Shown here one piece after another: positions 1-12,102 of a stretch of DNA of 64,000 nt (position 1 is the first letter of the stretch; each line of letters opens with the position of its first letter). The position numbers and the translations under genes are program-made. Source of the DNA: Amoebidium appalachense (taxonomy: Eukaryota > Ichthyosporea); NCBI GenBank assembly GCA_963693365.1, contig CAVNZM010000005.1, positions 5,828,001-5,892,000 on the forward strand, read 5' to 3'. Below the pieces are notes generated by a model. That model did no database searches, was not told the origin of the DNA, and saw only the letters and a list, made by a program, of their open reading frames with translations.

Positions 1-361
1 GTTGGAAACGATGTAAGTACGTACACACAGATATGCGCGTGCGTGCGTGTGTGTGTTTGTGGACGTGTGTGTGAATCCTTACACGGGTGCGTAAGCTTGC
101 TGGGTGGGGGTGGGAGTGGGGGGGTTGGTGTTGGGGGGGGGGGGGGGGGGGGGGGTAAGGAGGAGCCTAGGGAAAGGGGGGAGGGTAAGAAGAGGAGGGG
201 GCGCGGGGTGGGGGGGAGGGAGGCGGCGATAGTAAAGGGTGGAGGTGGTGGAGATGGGAGGGAGGAGCCGGAGGTGTTTGTGTGTGTGTGTGTGTGTGGG
301 GAGGGGGGGAGGGGGAGAGGGGGGGGGGGGGGGGGGGGGGGGGGTTGTTGTTATTGGATAC

Positions 362-1638
362 CTCCAAGGATACCTGACCGTCAATAACATCGACCGTTTT
401 CTTGCCACCAAACACCGCCATCGGATAAGTCACAGTCACATCGGAGAGAATATCCGTTCCTTCCCGTCGGAAATGACTGCTGTTCTCAACCTGATAATCA
501 AGGGGAAAGGGGGGGTGGGGGTTTAAGAAAACGAAAGGGTGTGTGTGTCTGCGTGAAATTGTGGGGGGGGGGGGGGGGGGAGGGGGGGGGGGGGGAGGGA
601 GGGAGGGAGGGGGGGAGGGGGGGGACAACGGGAGGGAAAGGTGTAGAGACAGGCGAAAGGAAGGGGGAGTGACCGTGTGATGAGGGATATGGAGGGAGGG
701 GGCAGGAGCGTGGTGGTGGTAGGCAGGTTTAGAAGCGAGGAGGTCGAATGCAACAAGGTGTCGTGTCACAAGACTATGTGTGGTGTTGGGTGTAGGTATA
801 TGGATGTGTAGGGTGGGAAAGAAGATCGAAAGGGGACGTTGGAGAGAATGAAACACAGGTGGATAATGAAGGCGGAAAACAGTGATGTGAAGGAAGGCGG
901 AGAGGGAGCATCAAGGGAAAGAAAGGGGAGGGGGGAGGGGAGAGGGTGGGGAGGGAGGGAGGGTGGGTGGGTGGGAGGGGGGGGGGGAGGGGGGCTCATA
1001 CGGTAAGTTTGACTTTCAAGTTGCCATAGGCCCCACCGGAGAAACTTGAATCGCCCATACCAGCAATGACAACATCGTCTCCGTCCTCAACCCCTATAAA
1101 AATACGACCAATCAGATAAGGCAACTAAATATAACGAATGAGCTTGATTGGTTAGATTTGAGGGTCACGTGCAAAGATCATATGGTGCGAGGACCATTCA
1201 GATAATGCAACTAGAAAATAAACACATGTGCTTGATTGGTCAGATTCAAGTGTCACGTGCAGGGTCATGTGGTGTAATGACCAATCAGATATGCAAGAAA
1301 AAAAACAAATATGCTTGATTGGTTTTACAATTTTAAGTAAGTATCACATGGAAGATCATATGCTGTGCGATAAAAATCGACGAGGGGCTTTTGAAGGGAT
1401 TAAGTGGAAGCCCGTTGTGTCCGGCCCCAGAAAACTTAAAAACCATAGACCCATGTGCGATGGGGAACAACACCAACTCATGTTGCACATCACACATGAA
1501 AACATAAATGCGTGTCGGCACATACACACACACAAACACACGTGCTTGCAAACAAACACTTTCCACGGAGCTCCCATTCTCTCCCACATCTAATCCCTTT
1601 CCTCAATCACTACATGCATAGATTCAAAACAAATCTAC

Positions 1639-1680
<42 letters not shown>

Positions 1681-2686
1681 AAAAAAGGAAAAAAAAAACA
1701 CAAAAAAAAGAACTCTCATCGAATTTTAACCCCTAACCGTTTGCCCGGAGGCCAAAATCGACCAGCTTTGAAAAAATAGAAAAAAATCCTTAAAGGCGGC
1801 CAAAGTGGACAAAAATGCTCCAAGCACATGTACATATGTCTTTCTTTGTGTCCCAAAAAAACGGCGTGTTCCTATGTTTCCGCACGTGTTATGAACACGT
1901 GATTTGTGTCGATTTTGCCGCCAACTGCGGCGGGGTTTCTTTCAAAACAGTTACGTAATATGAATCCCCGTAAAGATCTTAGCAAATCGGATTGATGCAC
2001 TTATCAGCCGATCGATTCCAGGGCTGGAATCCGTGAATCCCGGGTATCCTCTTACCGAGAGCGTTCGAAAATTTGGGGCCGCTCGCTGAAAATATAGACA
2101 CAGTTAGGCAGAACACCCACGAGAAACAGAAAAACATAGTCGACCCCGGTGTTTTTGGTGTTTTTCGAAAGTAGTTTTCACATACTAAGTTAGGCAGAAA
2201 TTCCTAGCGTCATGACTATTACGCGTCAGGCGCTATTTCTTTTCAAAGGTCGCTGATGCATCTATTTTTGAAAATGATGCAAAAATGCATCGGCAAACGG
2301 CTAGGGGTTAAAAACCGCCTCGATATAAGTGGGAAAAGGCTCTCAATTAGATTTTCGAATGTCGTGTAGAAAAAATTTCTTCCCCGGGAGGGGGGGGGGG
2401 GGGGGGGGGCTGATATATGAACTTAAAGGTGGGTCAAAAAAGGAGCAAGGAAAAGCACAGAACACGGCCAATTCATAGACATAACCCAGTGGGAGGAGGA
2501 GGGGGGGGGGGGGGGGGGGGGGGGGGATAGGGGGGAGAGAGAGAGGGAGAGAGGGAAGGTGGGAGAGATGGGGGGGGGGGGGGGGGTGTAGAATGCGGGG
2601 CAAGAGTACAATGGACACATTCACCATGAACATCACAGCACATTTGGAAAGAGCACATAAAAACACTACGCATCAGACGTAGAGCA

Positions 2687-2725
<39 letters not shown>

Positions 2726-3353
2726 GGGGGGGAGAGGAGGGGGAGGGGGGGGGGGGGGGGGGAGGGGGGGCTGTACCTGGGGGGATATCCACGAGTGTTG
2801 TTTTTGTCTCTGTCCGTCTGCCTCTGCCGGCACACTTAACACAGGGCTTAGGGATGACCATGCCACCACCCCCACACTTGGGGCATACGGTCTCGTACCG
2901 CCAAAACCCAAACAGTTTACCTCGTTCCTGAGAGGAAAAACGAAAGAAGCGAGAATGGTATAAGTATCAAACACGAAAAAGAAGTGAGAATTGGTGTAGG
3001 CACAAACAAGTTCAGTTTAAAGTCTGTCGACCCATTTACTAAATGGAAAACTCTGTTTAACACACTGCAAGATACATATGCGACTGTGAGTAGTTGCGCG
3101 TGCACATAAATTGAACACCAGTGAACTAAAAGGGGGTTTTACTACCACAATTACACACAACATTAATGATATCATACTTCGTGAACGGACATGTAATGCA
3201 GCCCAGAGACGGGGCGGGGCGGGGTGGGGGGGCGGTGGGGAGGGTTGGAAACCGAGCTAGACTGAAGAAAGTAAACAGAAGAAGGAGAGCAGGAACATGA
3301 CGGATAGGTGCTTGGGGGTTAGGAAACGGGTTTGGGGTGGGTGGGCGCCCGGG

Positions 3354-3385
<32 letters not shown>

Positions 3386-4565
3386 GGGGGGGGGGGGGGG
3401 GCCATTAGAGGGTTGGAATTTTTGAGGACACAAAATGGGGGAAAAAAAAAAAAAAACCTTACCAAAAATATAAATAAACAGAAGCAATTAAACCTAAGGG
3501 CCTGTTTGGCAGCGCAGTTATATCGTGTCTTTATCGTTTTCATCTTTTCGCCTAATGACACGATTCCGAAAATGTGCACTGCCTAACACGCCACAGCTTT
3601 CCGGACACGATAAGACGTTGGACATCGAAGTTATATCTCCGGAGGTGATTTTCGAAAAGACGATATAACTTTTAGCCAATCGAATCGCCGTAAACCGTTC
3701 TAATTTGCGGTTGGTTGATCGACTACAAATGAAATAGTACCTAAGATGATATTTTGTATTCTTTTGTCGTATCGAAATTTTGTGTCGCGGTCAAACCTGG
3801 AGCGTCTTTAGGCGTGTTTGGTACGCCATAATCGTATCATTGCCCCTAAATACGTATACCACAAAATAATTTTGTAAACACGATTATTCGTTTTTTCGCA
3901 AAATGACACGAATACGTTTATTTTCGGCTGCCAAACAGGCCGTAAAGAACGGGGGGAAAAAGTGAATTGCAGGCAGGAGACACTTGAACAGAGGCCATCA
4001 CCAGAAGGATCATGTGCGGCGGCGGCCGGGGGGGGGAGGGGGGGGGGGGGGGGGAGGGAGGGGGGGGGGGAAGGGGGGGGGCGAGGACAAAGTGGGGGAA
4101 GGTGCGGGGGGGGGGGGAAGGGGGGGCGAGGACAAAGTGGGGGAAGGTGCGGGGGGGGGGGGGAAGGGAGTTTGAGTAGCATACCTCTCCAGCCCCCCCA
4201 CACCTGGGACACACGATGGCGGTGGTGCCGGCAGTCACCCCCGTGCCCCCACAGGGCAGACACCTGTGGATCTGCGTAGTTTCAACCTCCTTCCGCGTGC
4301 CAAGCGCTGCCTCTGATAGGCTGACGGTCACGTGCACCTGAGGAGGGTAAATGTCCGTCCGTTAGATCGGATGACATAAAGAAACAAACGTTATTCATGT
4401 CTGAACCCTTCCACCCCCCCCCCCCCCCCTCCCCCCCCCGCCCCCTCCCCCCGCCCACCCCCCCCCCCCCCCCCCCCTTTTTTTTTTTTATGCTCTTCCC
4501 GGAACTTGAACCCATAATAAGTCCCCTCCTGTCTGGAACACCAATTTCTCTAATACACGGGCAAA

Positions 4566-4597
<32 letters not shown>

Positions 4598-5302
4598 GGG
4601 GGGGGGCTACTAGGTAAAACAACAGCTAACAACTCCATGCTGTCGATATCAGTCCAAACAAACCAGGCAAACCAGACAAACACAACCAGTCTAGATCTAA
4701 AGTGCCAAAAGGGGTTGATAAGAAGGGGGAGGAGAGGGAATGGGGGGGGGAGGGGGGAGGGGATTAATTTAACATATGTCGAATGGATGGGCACCGGAGG
4801 TGACGGGGGGGAGGGGGAGGGGGGGGGGGGGGTGCGGAAAGGGGGTAATTGCAATACCTTTCTGTGCCTGCCTTGGTTTGACTGTTTTATCTTCCCGTCT
4901 GCCTTGCCAAACCTCTGCTCGAATGCACGGAACATATCCTCTGGGCTGTAGCCACCCGGCCCTGAACCGTCAAAATGGGGCTGGACCGTCTCGCCCCGGT
5001 CGTATTTCTGCCGTGCTTCTTCATTTCCGAGTACCTGAAAAAATGAAATGATGCATTAGAGGAAATGATGCATTAGAGGAGAGAGGGGAGATTGTGTGTG
5101 CGTGTTTGTGTCTGCATGTGTGTGTGGGTGTGGGTTTGTTTGTTTGGGGGGGGGGGGGGGGGGGGGGGGGGGCTCCTGTTCCTTCTTTAACATCTTCCTC
5201 TCCACACACAACAACAATCCTACGGTTCCGTCTAATGTACAATAACAGAAGCATCCAAGTACATAAACACACATACATGCCCAGACACATGATCACAAGC
5301 AT

Positions 5303-5374
<72 letters not shown>

Positions 5375-5468
5375 ACGCACACGCACACGCACACGCACAC
5401 GCACACGCACACGCACACGCACACGCACACGCACACGCACACGCACACGCACACGCACACGCACACGC

Positions 5469-5506
<38 letters not shown>

Positions 5507-5602
5507 ACCTGCCCACCCGCCCGCTCGCCCGCCCGCCCGCCCGCTCCCCCCACCCCCTCCCCCCCCCCCCCCCCCCCCCCACCCACCCACCTATCCACCC
5601 AG

Positions 5603-5636
<34 letters not shown>

Positions 5637-5793
5637 ACCACCACCACCCCACATCCCCTCCACCCCCCAACCCACCCACCCACCCAACCCCCCAAACACC
5701 CCACCCACCCACCTTCCCACCCTAGAAAAAGGAAGACATACTGCGAGTAATCCAGACGAAAAGGTATGGGGGGGAGCGGGAACCAAGCAGGAA

Positions 5794-5824
<31 letters not shown>

Positions 5825-6476
5825 GGGGGGGGGTGAAGGACGAGAGGGTGGGTCACAAGGACGGTGATTATTAAAAGCAAGGACTAGAACTTCACCCACC
5901 TACCCCCCCAACCATCCCCCCACCCCCCCACCCACACACCCACACCCACACCCGCCAACCACCCACACCCACACACCCACTCACCCACCTGCCCATTCAC
6001 CCACCCACCCACCCACCCACACACACCCCTGCACCCCTACTCACCAACTCACCCACCCGCCCACCCACCCCTCTGATTCCCTAGTCCCCCCCCCCCCCCC
6101 CTACACCCCTACTCATTAACTCACCCACCCTTTCACCCACACACCCCTCTACCCCCTACTCGCCCACCCACCCACCCACCCACCCACCCGACACACCCCC
6201 CTCTACCCCCCTACTCACCCATCCACCCACCCTTTCACCCACCCACTTCAAGCCACCCACCCACACCTCCACCTCTTCACCCACCCACACACCCACACAC
6301 ACACACACCTCGTATGCCTGGCTGATAGCAGCAAACTTATCAGTAGACGCTTGGTCGTGCCCAGTTCTATCTGGGTGATACTTCTTGGCCAACTGCACAC
6401 CATGTTGTCTGTTAGTACAAGTATGTGGCAGCCCCCCTCCCCCCACCCCCCCCCCCCCCCTCCCTCCCCCTCCCCC

Positions 6477-6507
<31 letters not shown>

Positions 6508-7134
6508 AAGGAATAAGGAAATACAAAAGAAGATGAGGAGTATAGATACCAAATGCAAGATGGGATCTAAAACTGACGGCACACAAAAACAACATACACA
6601 AAAACGCACACTCTCTCTAGAATCGCCTTGTGGAATACATACACGCACCAACCTCCCCCATCCTCCTCTCTCTCTCTCTTACTCTCTCTCTCTCTCTCTC
6701 TCACTCTCTCTCTCTCTTCCCCCCCCCCCCCCCCCCCCCCCCTGCGCTGCACAAACACAGACACACTCCCTTACTAATTCATTTCCCTACATGCCTTCCT
6801 CTATTTAAACATGCAAAGTATTTACTCCAAGTATCACTCTAACCCCCCCCCCCCCCTCCACCCCCTTCCCTCCCCTCCCCCCCCCCCCTCCCCCCGCCCC
6901 CCCGCCAAGTTCCCGCTGCTCGGCTAGATAACGAGGACAAAGCCTAATAATGTCCCATATTGTTTCAATTTTCTAAACATAACAGGAAATGGAATGTAAC
7001 TGGGAATGAAGCGATAATGGGAGGGAGGGCAGCACAGGAACAGTGATAACAAACCATAAATACAGACTCTTTTTTCGTATTTTGTCTGAAATGAGAGGCT
7101 ATGTCAGAGAAGCCGACTGAGCGCAGCATTAGCA

Positions 7135-7222
<88 letters not shown>

Positions 7223-7333
7223 CGTGGGTGGGTGCGTGCCCGTTTGTGTGTGTGTGTGTGTGCGTGCGCGCACGTCCGTTTATGTGTGTGTGTGTCTGTG
7301 TGTGTGTGTGTGTGTGTCCGTGTGTGTGTGTGC

Positions 7334-7384
<51 letters not shown>

Positions 7385-7867
7385 CGCGCGTGCGAGTAAA
7401 CGTGCGGCCCGTGAGGCGTGTGTGCGTGTGTGTGTGTGTGTGTGGGGGGGGGGGTGCATGTGTGCATACGTGCGTGCATGCTGTGTGGGTGTTTGTGTAT
7501 GAAGATGACAGGGAAAATAAATGGACAAGAACGTCACGTAAGGGTGCTTGTGTGGGGTGAGTGTGTGAGTGGGGGGAGGGGGGAGGGGGGAGGGGGGAGG
7601 GGGGACGGGGAAGGAGGAGGTTACCTTGTAGTAAGCTGTTTTAATTTCGCTCTGTGTTGCCGTGCGTTTTAGTCCCAATATCTTGTAATGGTCATGTGCT
7701 TTTCGTCTTATAACTGCAGAAAAAGCAAAACTTAGTGCATATCCCTTTATGCTTGTATTTGTAATCACTTCTGCGGCAAGTCGTAATCCATCTCGTCGTT
7801 TTCACACAATAGAACATGAGTAAACATGCACGCACATACACGAAAACATCAAATGTCACACGCCTTC

Positions 7868-7898
<31 letters not shown>

Positions 7899-7950
7899 GC
7901 ATATAGCGAATGTGCACAGACACACACAAAGAGAGAGGGGGGGGGGGGGG

Positions 7951-8033
<83 letters not shown>

Positions 8034-8745
8034 AGAGAGAGAGAGGGGGGGGGGGGGGGGGGGAGAGAGAGAGAGAGAGAGAGAGAGAGCACGTGGTATA
8101 GAAATAATCCCCCCCCTCCCCTCTCTGCTTTCCCCCTTGCCCCGCAGACTAATAGTTAAAACACTTGAAGACAAAAATGATAAATGGGTGACACTAACAC
8201 GAGGCTTACCTGAAGCGTGCATATACCGAACTCCCGAAGGAACGAACAATATGTTGCTGATAACTGGTCTAGGGGCATCTGCATACAGATGGATTAGTGT
8301 GTGCCATAATGGAATGTTCTTGGCTATGGATCACACGTCACGAAAACAACGACAATCAGGATTATGTTCAAGGCCGCCAAGTTAAGGTTTCAAGCTTTCT
8401 CAAAACCAACAAAACTGCATTGATGGTGACTGCATAACCACCAAGACAACGAAGTGGAGCAACACAAGGGCACCAGCTACCCCATCCTTTATGCACAACG
8501 ATCTTGCACGCTATATAATGACAAAGTATTTATGCCATCACACAGCACTCACCTCTTACGTGGCACTGATCAAACACATTCATCCGCCATGCTGGTGGCG
8601 TGAAAGAACTTTGATGTCGTTTCGTTCCTTTCGTCAGAACATGAACATGTAAAGTGGGATGGGAAAGGCCGTGCACTCTACACTTTGCTCGAGCCAATGA
8701 CCCAACCACCCGATGACCTGTCAATAACATAGCCAAGGTTGCCAT
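362..8745 (-). CDS. Mitochondrial type I DnaJ/Hsp40 co-chaperone (Mdj1/TID1-like), 3' end outside window
   Basis: Eight exons are readable: 8553-8745, 7625-7713, 6309-6392, 4858-5034, 4185-4337, 2777-2891, 1002-1093 and 362-490, all with GT-AG ends and matching phases (344 codons). The Met at 8745 opens an Arg-rich, acid-poor leader that looks like a mitochondrial presequence. The J domain follows, with the Hsp70-activating HPD triad (about residues 100-102, KKYHPDRTG). A short Gly-rich linker leads to four CxxC zinc modules (CLPC, CPRC, CPKC, CVKC, about residues 207-252). The C-terminal substrate-binding domain contains IPPG/VEDGDD and [13 protein letters not shown]-proteins of this class deliver unfolded clients to mitochondrial Hsp70 and stimulate its ATPase. 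The reading stops at the exon ending at 362; the last exon or exons lie left of base 1. The acceptor at 2891/2892 lacks a good pyrimidine tract and is the least certain junction. Introns hold a MITE, CCAAT/CACGTG repeats and long G and CA runs. Confidence 0.9.
1107..1327. repeat. Tandem ~86-bp repeat (about 2.6 copies) carrying CCAAT pairs and CACGTG
   Basis: Units start near 1107, 1192 and 1279. Each begins ACCAATCAGAT (second copy ACCATTCAGAT) and contains the inverted partner GCTTGATTGGT about 30-40 bp on; the first two also contain GTCACGTGCA. It lies inside the first downstream intron of the J-protein gene (between 1093 and 2777). Copies are diverged, so the array is not recent. Confidence 0.75.
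1641..1687. repeat. C-run followed by A-run
   Basis: About 30 C directly followed by about 16 A. It is the first of many C-to-A (on the other strand T-to-G) homopolymer junctions in the window. Confidence 0.95.
1726..2311. mobile_element. piggyBac-type MITE, copy 1
   Basis: A 586-bp element bounded by TTAA on both sides (1726-1729 and 2308-2311). The left end reads TTAACCCCTAACCGTTTGCC and the right end is its near-perfect inverse (GGCAAACGGCTAGGGGTTAA). It is closely similar along its whole length to 14446-15028. TTAA target sites with inverted ends beginning CCC are the hallmark of the piggyBac superfamily. No transposase frame is present, so this is a non-autonomous copy. It sits in an intron of the J-protein gene. 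Confidence 0.85.
2587..2690 (+). repeat. Diverged partial copy of the G-tract-associated dispersed element
   Basis: After a G-run, the sequence TAGAATGCGGGGCAAGAGTAC resembles the start of the element at 43031 (TTTGAATGCGGAACACGGTAC). Similarity beyond about 60 bp is weak. Confidence 0.4.
4081..4152. repeat. 46-bp tandem duplication in a G-rich tract
   Basis: The segment beginning GCGAGGACAAAGTGGGGGAA occurs at 4081 and again at 4127, separated by G-runs, just outside an exon of the J-protein gene. Confidence 0.85.
5304..6310. repeat. CA, CACACG and CCCA simple-repeat block
   Basis: Dinucleotide CA (5304-5364), then about 19 units of the hexamer ACGCAC (5364-5477), then CA again. This is followed by C-runs, a G-run at 5790-5833 and about 400 bp of CCCACCCA-type repeats (5890-6310). 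It fills most of the intron between J-protein exons 6309-6392 and 4858-5034. Confidence 0.95.
6660..7440. repeat. CT, C-run and TG microsatellites
   Basis: CT repeats at 6660-6718 and a C-run at 6719-6742, then TG repeats at 7137-7214 and interrupted TG/GCGC repeats to about 7445. All lie in one intron of the J-protein gene. Confidence 0.95.
7866..8090. repeat. CA and GA microsatellites with G-runs
   Basis: CA repeats near 7866-7896, then GA repeats (7950-8028 and 8063-8089) flanked by G-runs, inside the first intron of the J-protein gene. Confidence 0.95.
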
Positions 8746-9891
8746 CTAAAGCGACATTACAAAGTTATATGGTTACAAGAACTCTGAGTAGGTCGATGTA
8801 CTCGCCGCGGACACTATGTATGCACAAAAGACTGAAAACGCACTGATCATGACCTGAGCGCTATGAGCGCTAGCCTACACTGACACAGAAACCCGCATGC
8901 ACTAATTACGGTCTAATTACGCAAAGTGGCAGTTGCGTAATTCTAGTTAGCGATAGTGCACGTTTGCCTTTTATGGTCATCACCCCAGAAACAATTGGCT
9001 GACATTCATGATTAGGGCTGTGTACAAGAAAAATGCTCCAGTTTTCTTTTAACAGTTGAAAGACTGCTAATAATACATTTAATTTTGTTATTTATACTTC
9101 TTATATGGCAATAAGCTGTTGCATACCATTTTTTGTGTAGATCCTTTAAAGTTTCAAGAACAAAGTGTCACATTCCGTGTGGTGCCGCCTTGGCCAATCA
9201 TTGCACGCCGTAGATTTCGCTAGAAGAAATTTGGTGTTGTGTTTCTTTGTCCAATCATGCACGGAAAGATCGGATCTATTTCACCAGGGTCTTCTAGAAA
9301 GCAAGATCTATCACAAGCTAACGCCTTGTAAAGACATTCAGTTTAAATTATTGAAATCTAATATATAAAAATTTATAAGTATCGAAAAGGCAACAACCGA
9401 TTTACTAATTGTTTTGCAATAACCCCGAGTTTTTGGTATTGTAGTTGATACAATAGGTATGATAGATCTGTCTACTTCTCAAAGCCGCCAACATTAGGGT
9501 GTGATAGTAAACCAATGAAAGCCTCATAGCTCGTATTTCGAATTTCGGAATTTTTCGTTTTCTTCTCATTTTCAACGCAACGAGCATTTGGAAGGCCACA
9601 CCAGTCGTGAAACGAAACATCCACCTACTGGCGTCCCTTGGCCACCCATCTCGTCCCTTAGCGTGATTTCAAGGTGGGTAACCCACGAATCTCGCATTTC
9701 AGATTTATTGAATAAACCTTCCCAACGAAGTAAGTTGGCTTGGAGCGGCTGCGTTTGTGACTTGTGAGTTTAGCACCTCGAGGGCTGACAGATGGAAATC
9801 TGCGTGTTGGTGTATGTGTAAGCTTCTGGTTGGAAATAGACCCAGAGCTTGTGTTAATTTCTTTTTCCTTGCTTCTGCAGGAATCATAAAG
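8746..9891. promoter_or_regulatory. Divergent intergenic region with CCAAT motifs
   Basis: This 1.15-kb spacer separates the J-protein start (8745, minus) from the next gene (9892, plus) and should hold both promoters. It is nearly free of microsatellites. GGCCAATCATTGCACG near 9190 and TCCAATCATGCACG near 9250 are two similar CCAAT-plus-GCACG blocks in the same orientation; ATTGGCTGAC lies near 8993. A possible 5' UTR intron of the plus-strand gene runs from a GTGAGT near 9765 to TTCTGCAG at 9880. Promoter function is inferred. Confidence 0.4.
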
Positions 9892-10365
9892 ATGCTCCCA
9901 ACTCTCACCGGAAGTGTGGCCCGCACTGCCTCGGGCGTCCGCGTAGCAGGTAGGAGCATGTGTGCTGTCGTGTCTGCTGCCCGTGTTTGATGTGGATGTT
10001 GGTCCATGCTTTCTCTTCACGACGTGTGAAGTTCTAGTCCCCCGTTTCTTTTGCACCGTTGTAAGGTCCTGTTCTTCTCTTAGAAGTTCACTTCCACACA
10101 GAGTTTTACTCCAAGTGCACATACTTCCTATTGGTTTCTTTTTTGCTCCTCGTTTCTCTGATTTCTTCTTTTCCCTTCTGTTCCTGTTTTTTTTTCCACA
10201 TACTTCCTATTGGTTTCTTTTTTGCTCCTCGTTTCTCTGATTTCTTCTTTTCCCTTCTGTTCCTGTTTTTTTTTCGTTTTTTTTTGTTTTTTGTTTTTGT
10301 TTTTTCTTTCTTTCTTTCTTTCTTTCTTTCTTTTTTTTTTTTTTTGGGGGGGGGGGGGGGGAGGG

Positions 10366-10402
<37 letters not shown>

Positions 10403-10932
10403 GGGGGGAGGGGGAGGGGCGTGTGTGTGTGTGTGTGTCTGGGTGGTGGTGGGAGAAGGGGGGGAGGGGGGAGGGGAAGGAGGGAACGGAGAGAAGGGGA
10501 GGATGGGGGGGTGAGTGCGGGGGGGCTGGGTGTGGGTGTGGGTGTGTGTGAGAGGGGGGGAAGGGGGGAGGGGGGGGGGGGAGGGGGAGGGGGCGAGGGG
10601 AGGGGGAAAGATCTTGGGCTCACGTCGCTTTACATGATGAGTGTGTGCTTACCTCTAGAGAGATATGCTGACGCTGCAATCATGACATGGAGTTGTGTGG
10701 TGGTGTAGGTTATTGCAAATCGGCGCCGAAGAAAGGAGAGCGTTTATGGATAGTAGGAGAGAGCGTGAGATGAGCAAGCGGGAGAGTACAAAGGAACGGG
10801 CAACGGCTTAGCTAGCGCCGGCCGGGGGGGATGGGGGGGGGGTATATGGGACGTTAGGCTAAATATGGGACTTTCGGAGGTGGATCGGGGTGCAGTGTGC
10901 AGAAAGAGGCTTGTCGTGAAGCTGGGGGGAGG

Positions 10933-10969
<37 letters not shown>

Positions 10970-11034
10970 GATAGAGAGAGAACGAGAGAGAGAGAGAGAG
11001 AGAGAAAGAAGGGGGGGGGGGGGGGGGGAGATAG

Positions 11035-11120
<86 letters not shown>

Positions 11121-11377
11121 GTGGATGAGAAGAACAGTGTCTGTGAGTCAAAAGTTTTTCATGTTTATCGTCATTCCTGTTGCTATGTTACCCCTCACCA
11201 CCTCCTCCCCCACTCCCGGAGGATGGGTTCTGTTGAAGTCGCATACTGTGTGTTGCTCACGTTGCCTTTTGAATGTTTGCTTGCACATGTGATCTGCGCC
11301 GTGTTTCTCATGTAGTTGTACTTTCGTACCTTGTTCCCCATTCTCAACCCCCCCCCCCCCCCCCCCCTCCTCCCCCC

Positions 11378-11409
<32 letters not shown>

Positions 11410-11716
11410 TGCGCACTCCCTCCCATTTATAACACTTGTGTGTGTGTCCCGCAGGGTCGCTGTTTGCCCGGTGGCTTGCCACGCAGGTGAAGGGATACGA
11501 CGGGCTGTACCTGCACAAGGCCACGGACGGCAAGGGCGACTATGTGCTGTCCTTCCAGAGCGACCCAAATAAGGCAAAGGGTGGGTGTACACCTTCCTTT
11601 AACTTCTTCTTCTTCTTCTTCTTCTTTTTTGGCAGGCGGACGAGGGGGGGGGGGGGGGGGGGGGGGGATCTGTTTGCGCTTGGTGATCGCCTATTTGCTG
11701 CCTATATTGCCCCGCC

Positions 11717-11755
<39 letters not shown>

Positions 11756-12063
11756 TCTTTGTCATGGTTGGCTGCTTATATGCATGCAGTTGTGATTTCC
11801 ATATTCGGATTATGGTCGTCAAGTAGTGTGCGTTTCCTTTTTTTGCCCTTGCCTCCTGATATTTCTGTTTTGCATGTCAAGTCGGCAAAAGGGACATCTT
11901 TTTTTTTTTTTTTTTTTTTTTTTTTGGGGGGGGGGGGGGATGAATTGTTTGGGTTTTGCCTTTTGTGCATGATCATGAGCACACAGGGACAACTTATGCG
12001 GCTCTGTCGGTATTCAGTGGTATTTTTGGTTTTTGTGCGTGTGTGTGTGGTGGTGGTGATGGG

Positions 12064-12102
<39 letters not shown>

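Noticed and set aside
2343-2690. Possible extra J-protein exon (VHCTLAPHS near 2600)
   Set aside because: The exon at 1002-1093 continues the J-protein directly after IPPG with matching phase, leaving no room for it; the sequence fits a diverged dispersed-element copy instead.
5094-5786. Long open frames on both strands in CA, CACACG and C-rich sequence
   Set aside because: The products are pure His-Thr, Cys-Val, Arg-Thr or Pro/Gly repeats in all frames, with no start or splice context; they are microsatellite translations. The same applies near 7.1-7.5, 13.1-14.2, 27.9-28.4, 37.1-37.9, 40.4-41.1 and 44.0-44.9 kb.
5890-6300. CCCACC repeats as telomeric sequence
   Set aside because: The units are irregular and lie inside an intron; no uniform telomere-type repeat or chromosome-end context.
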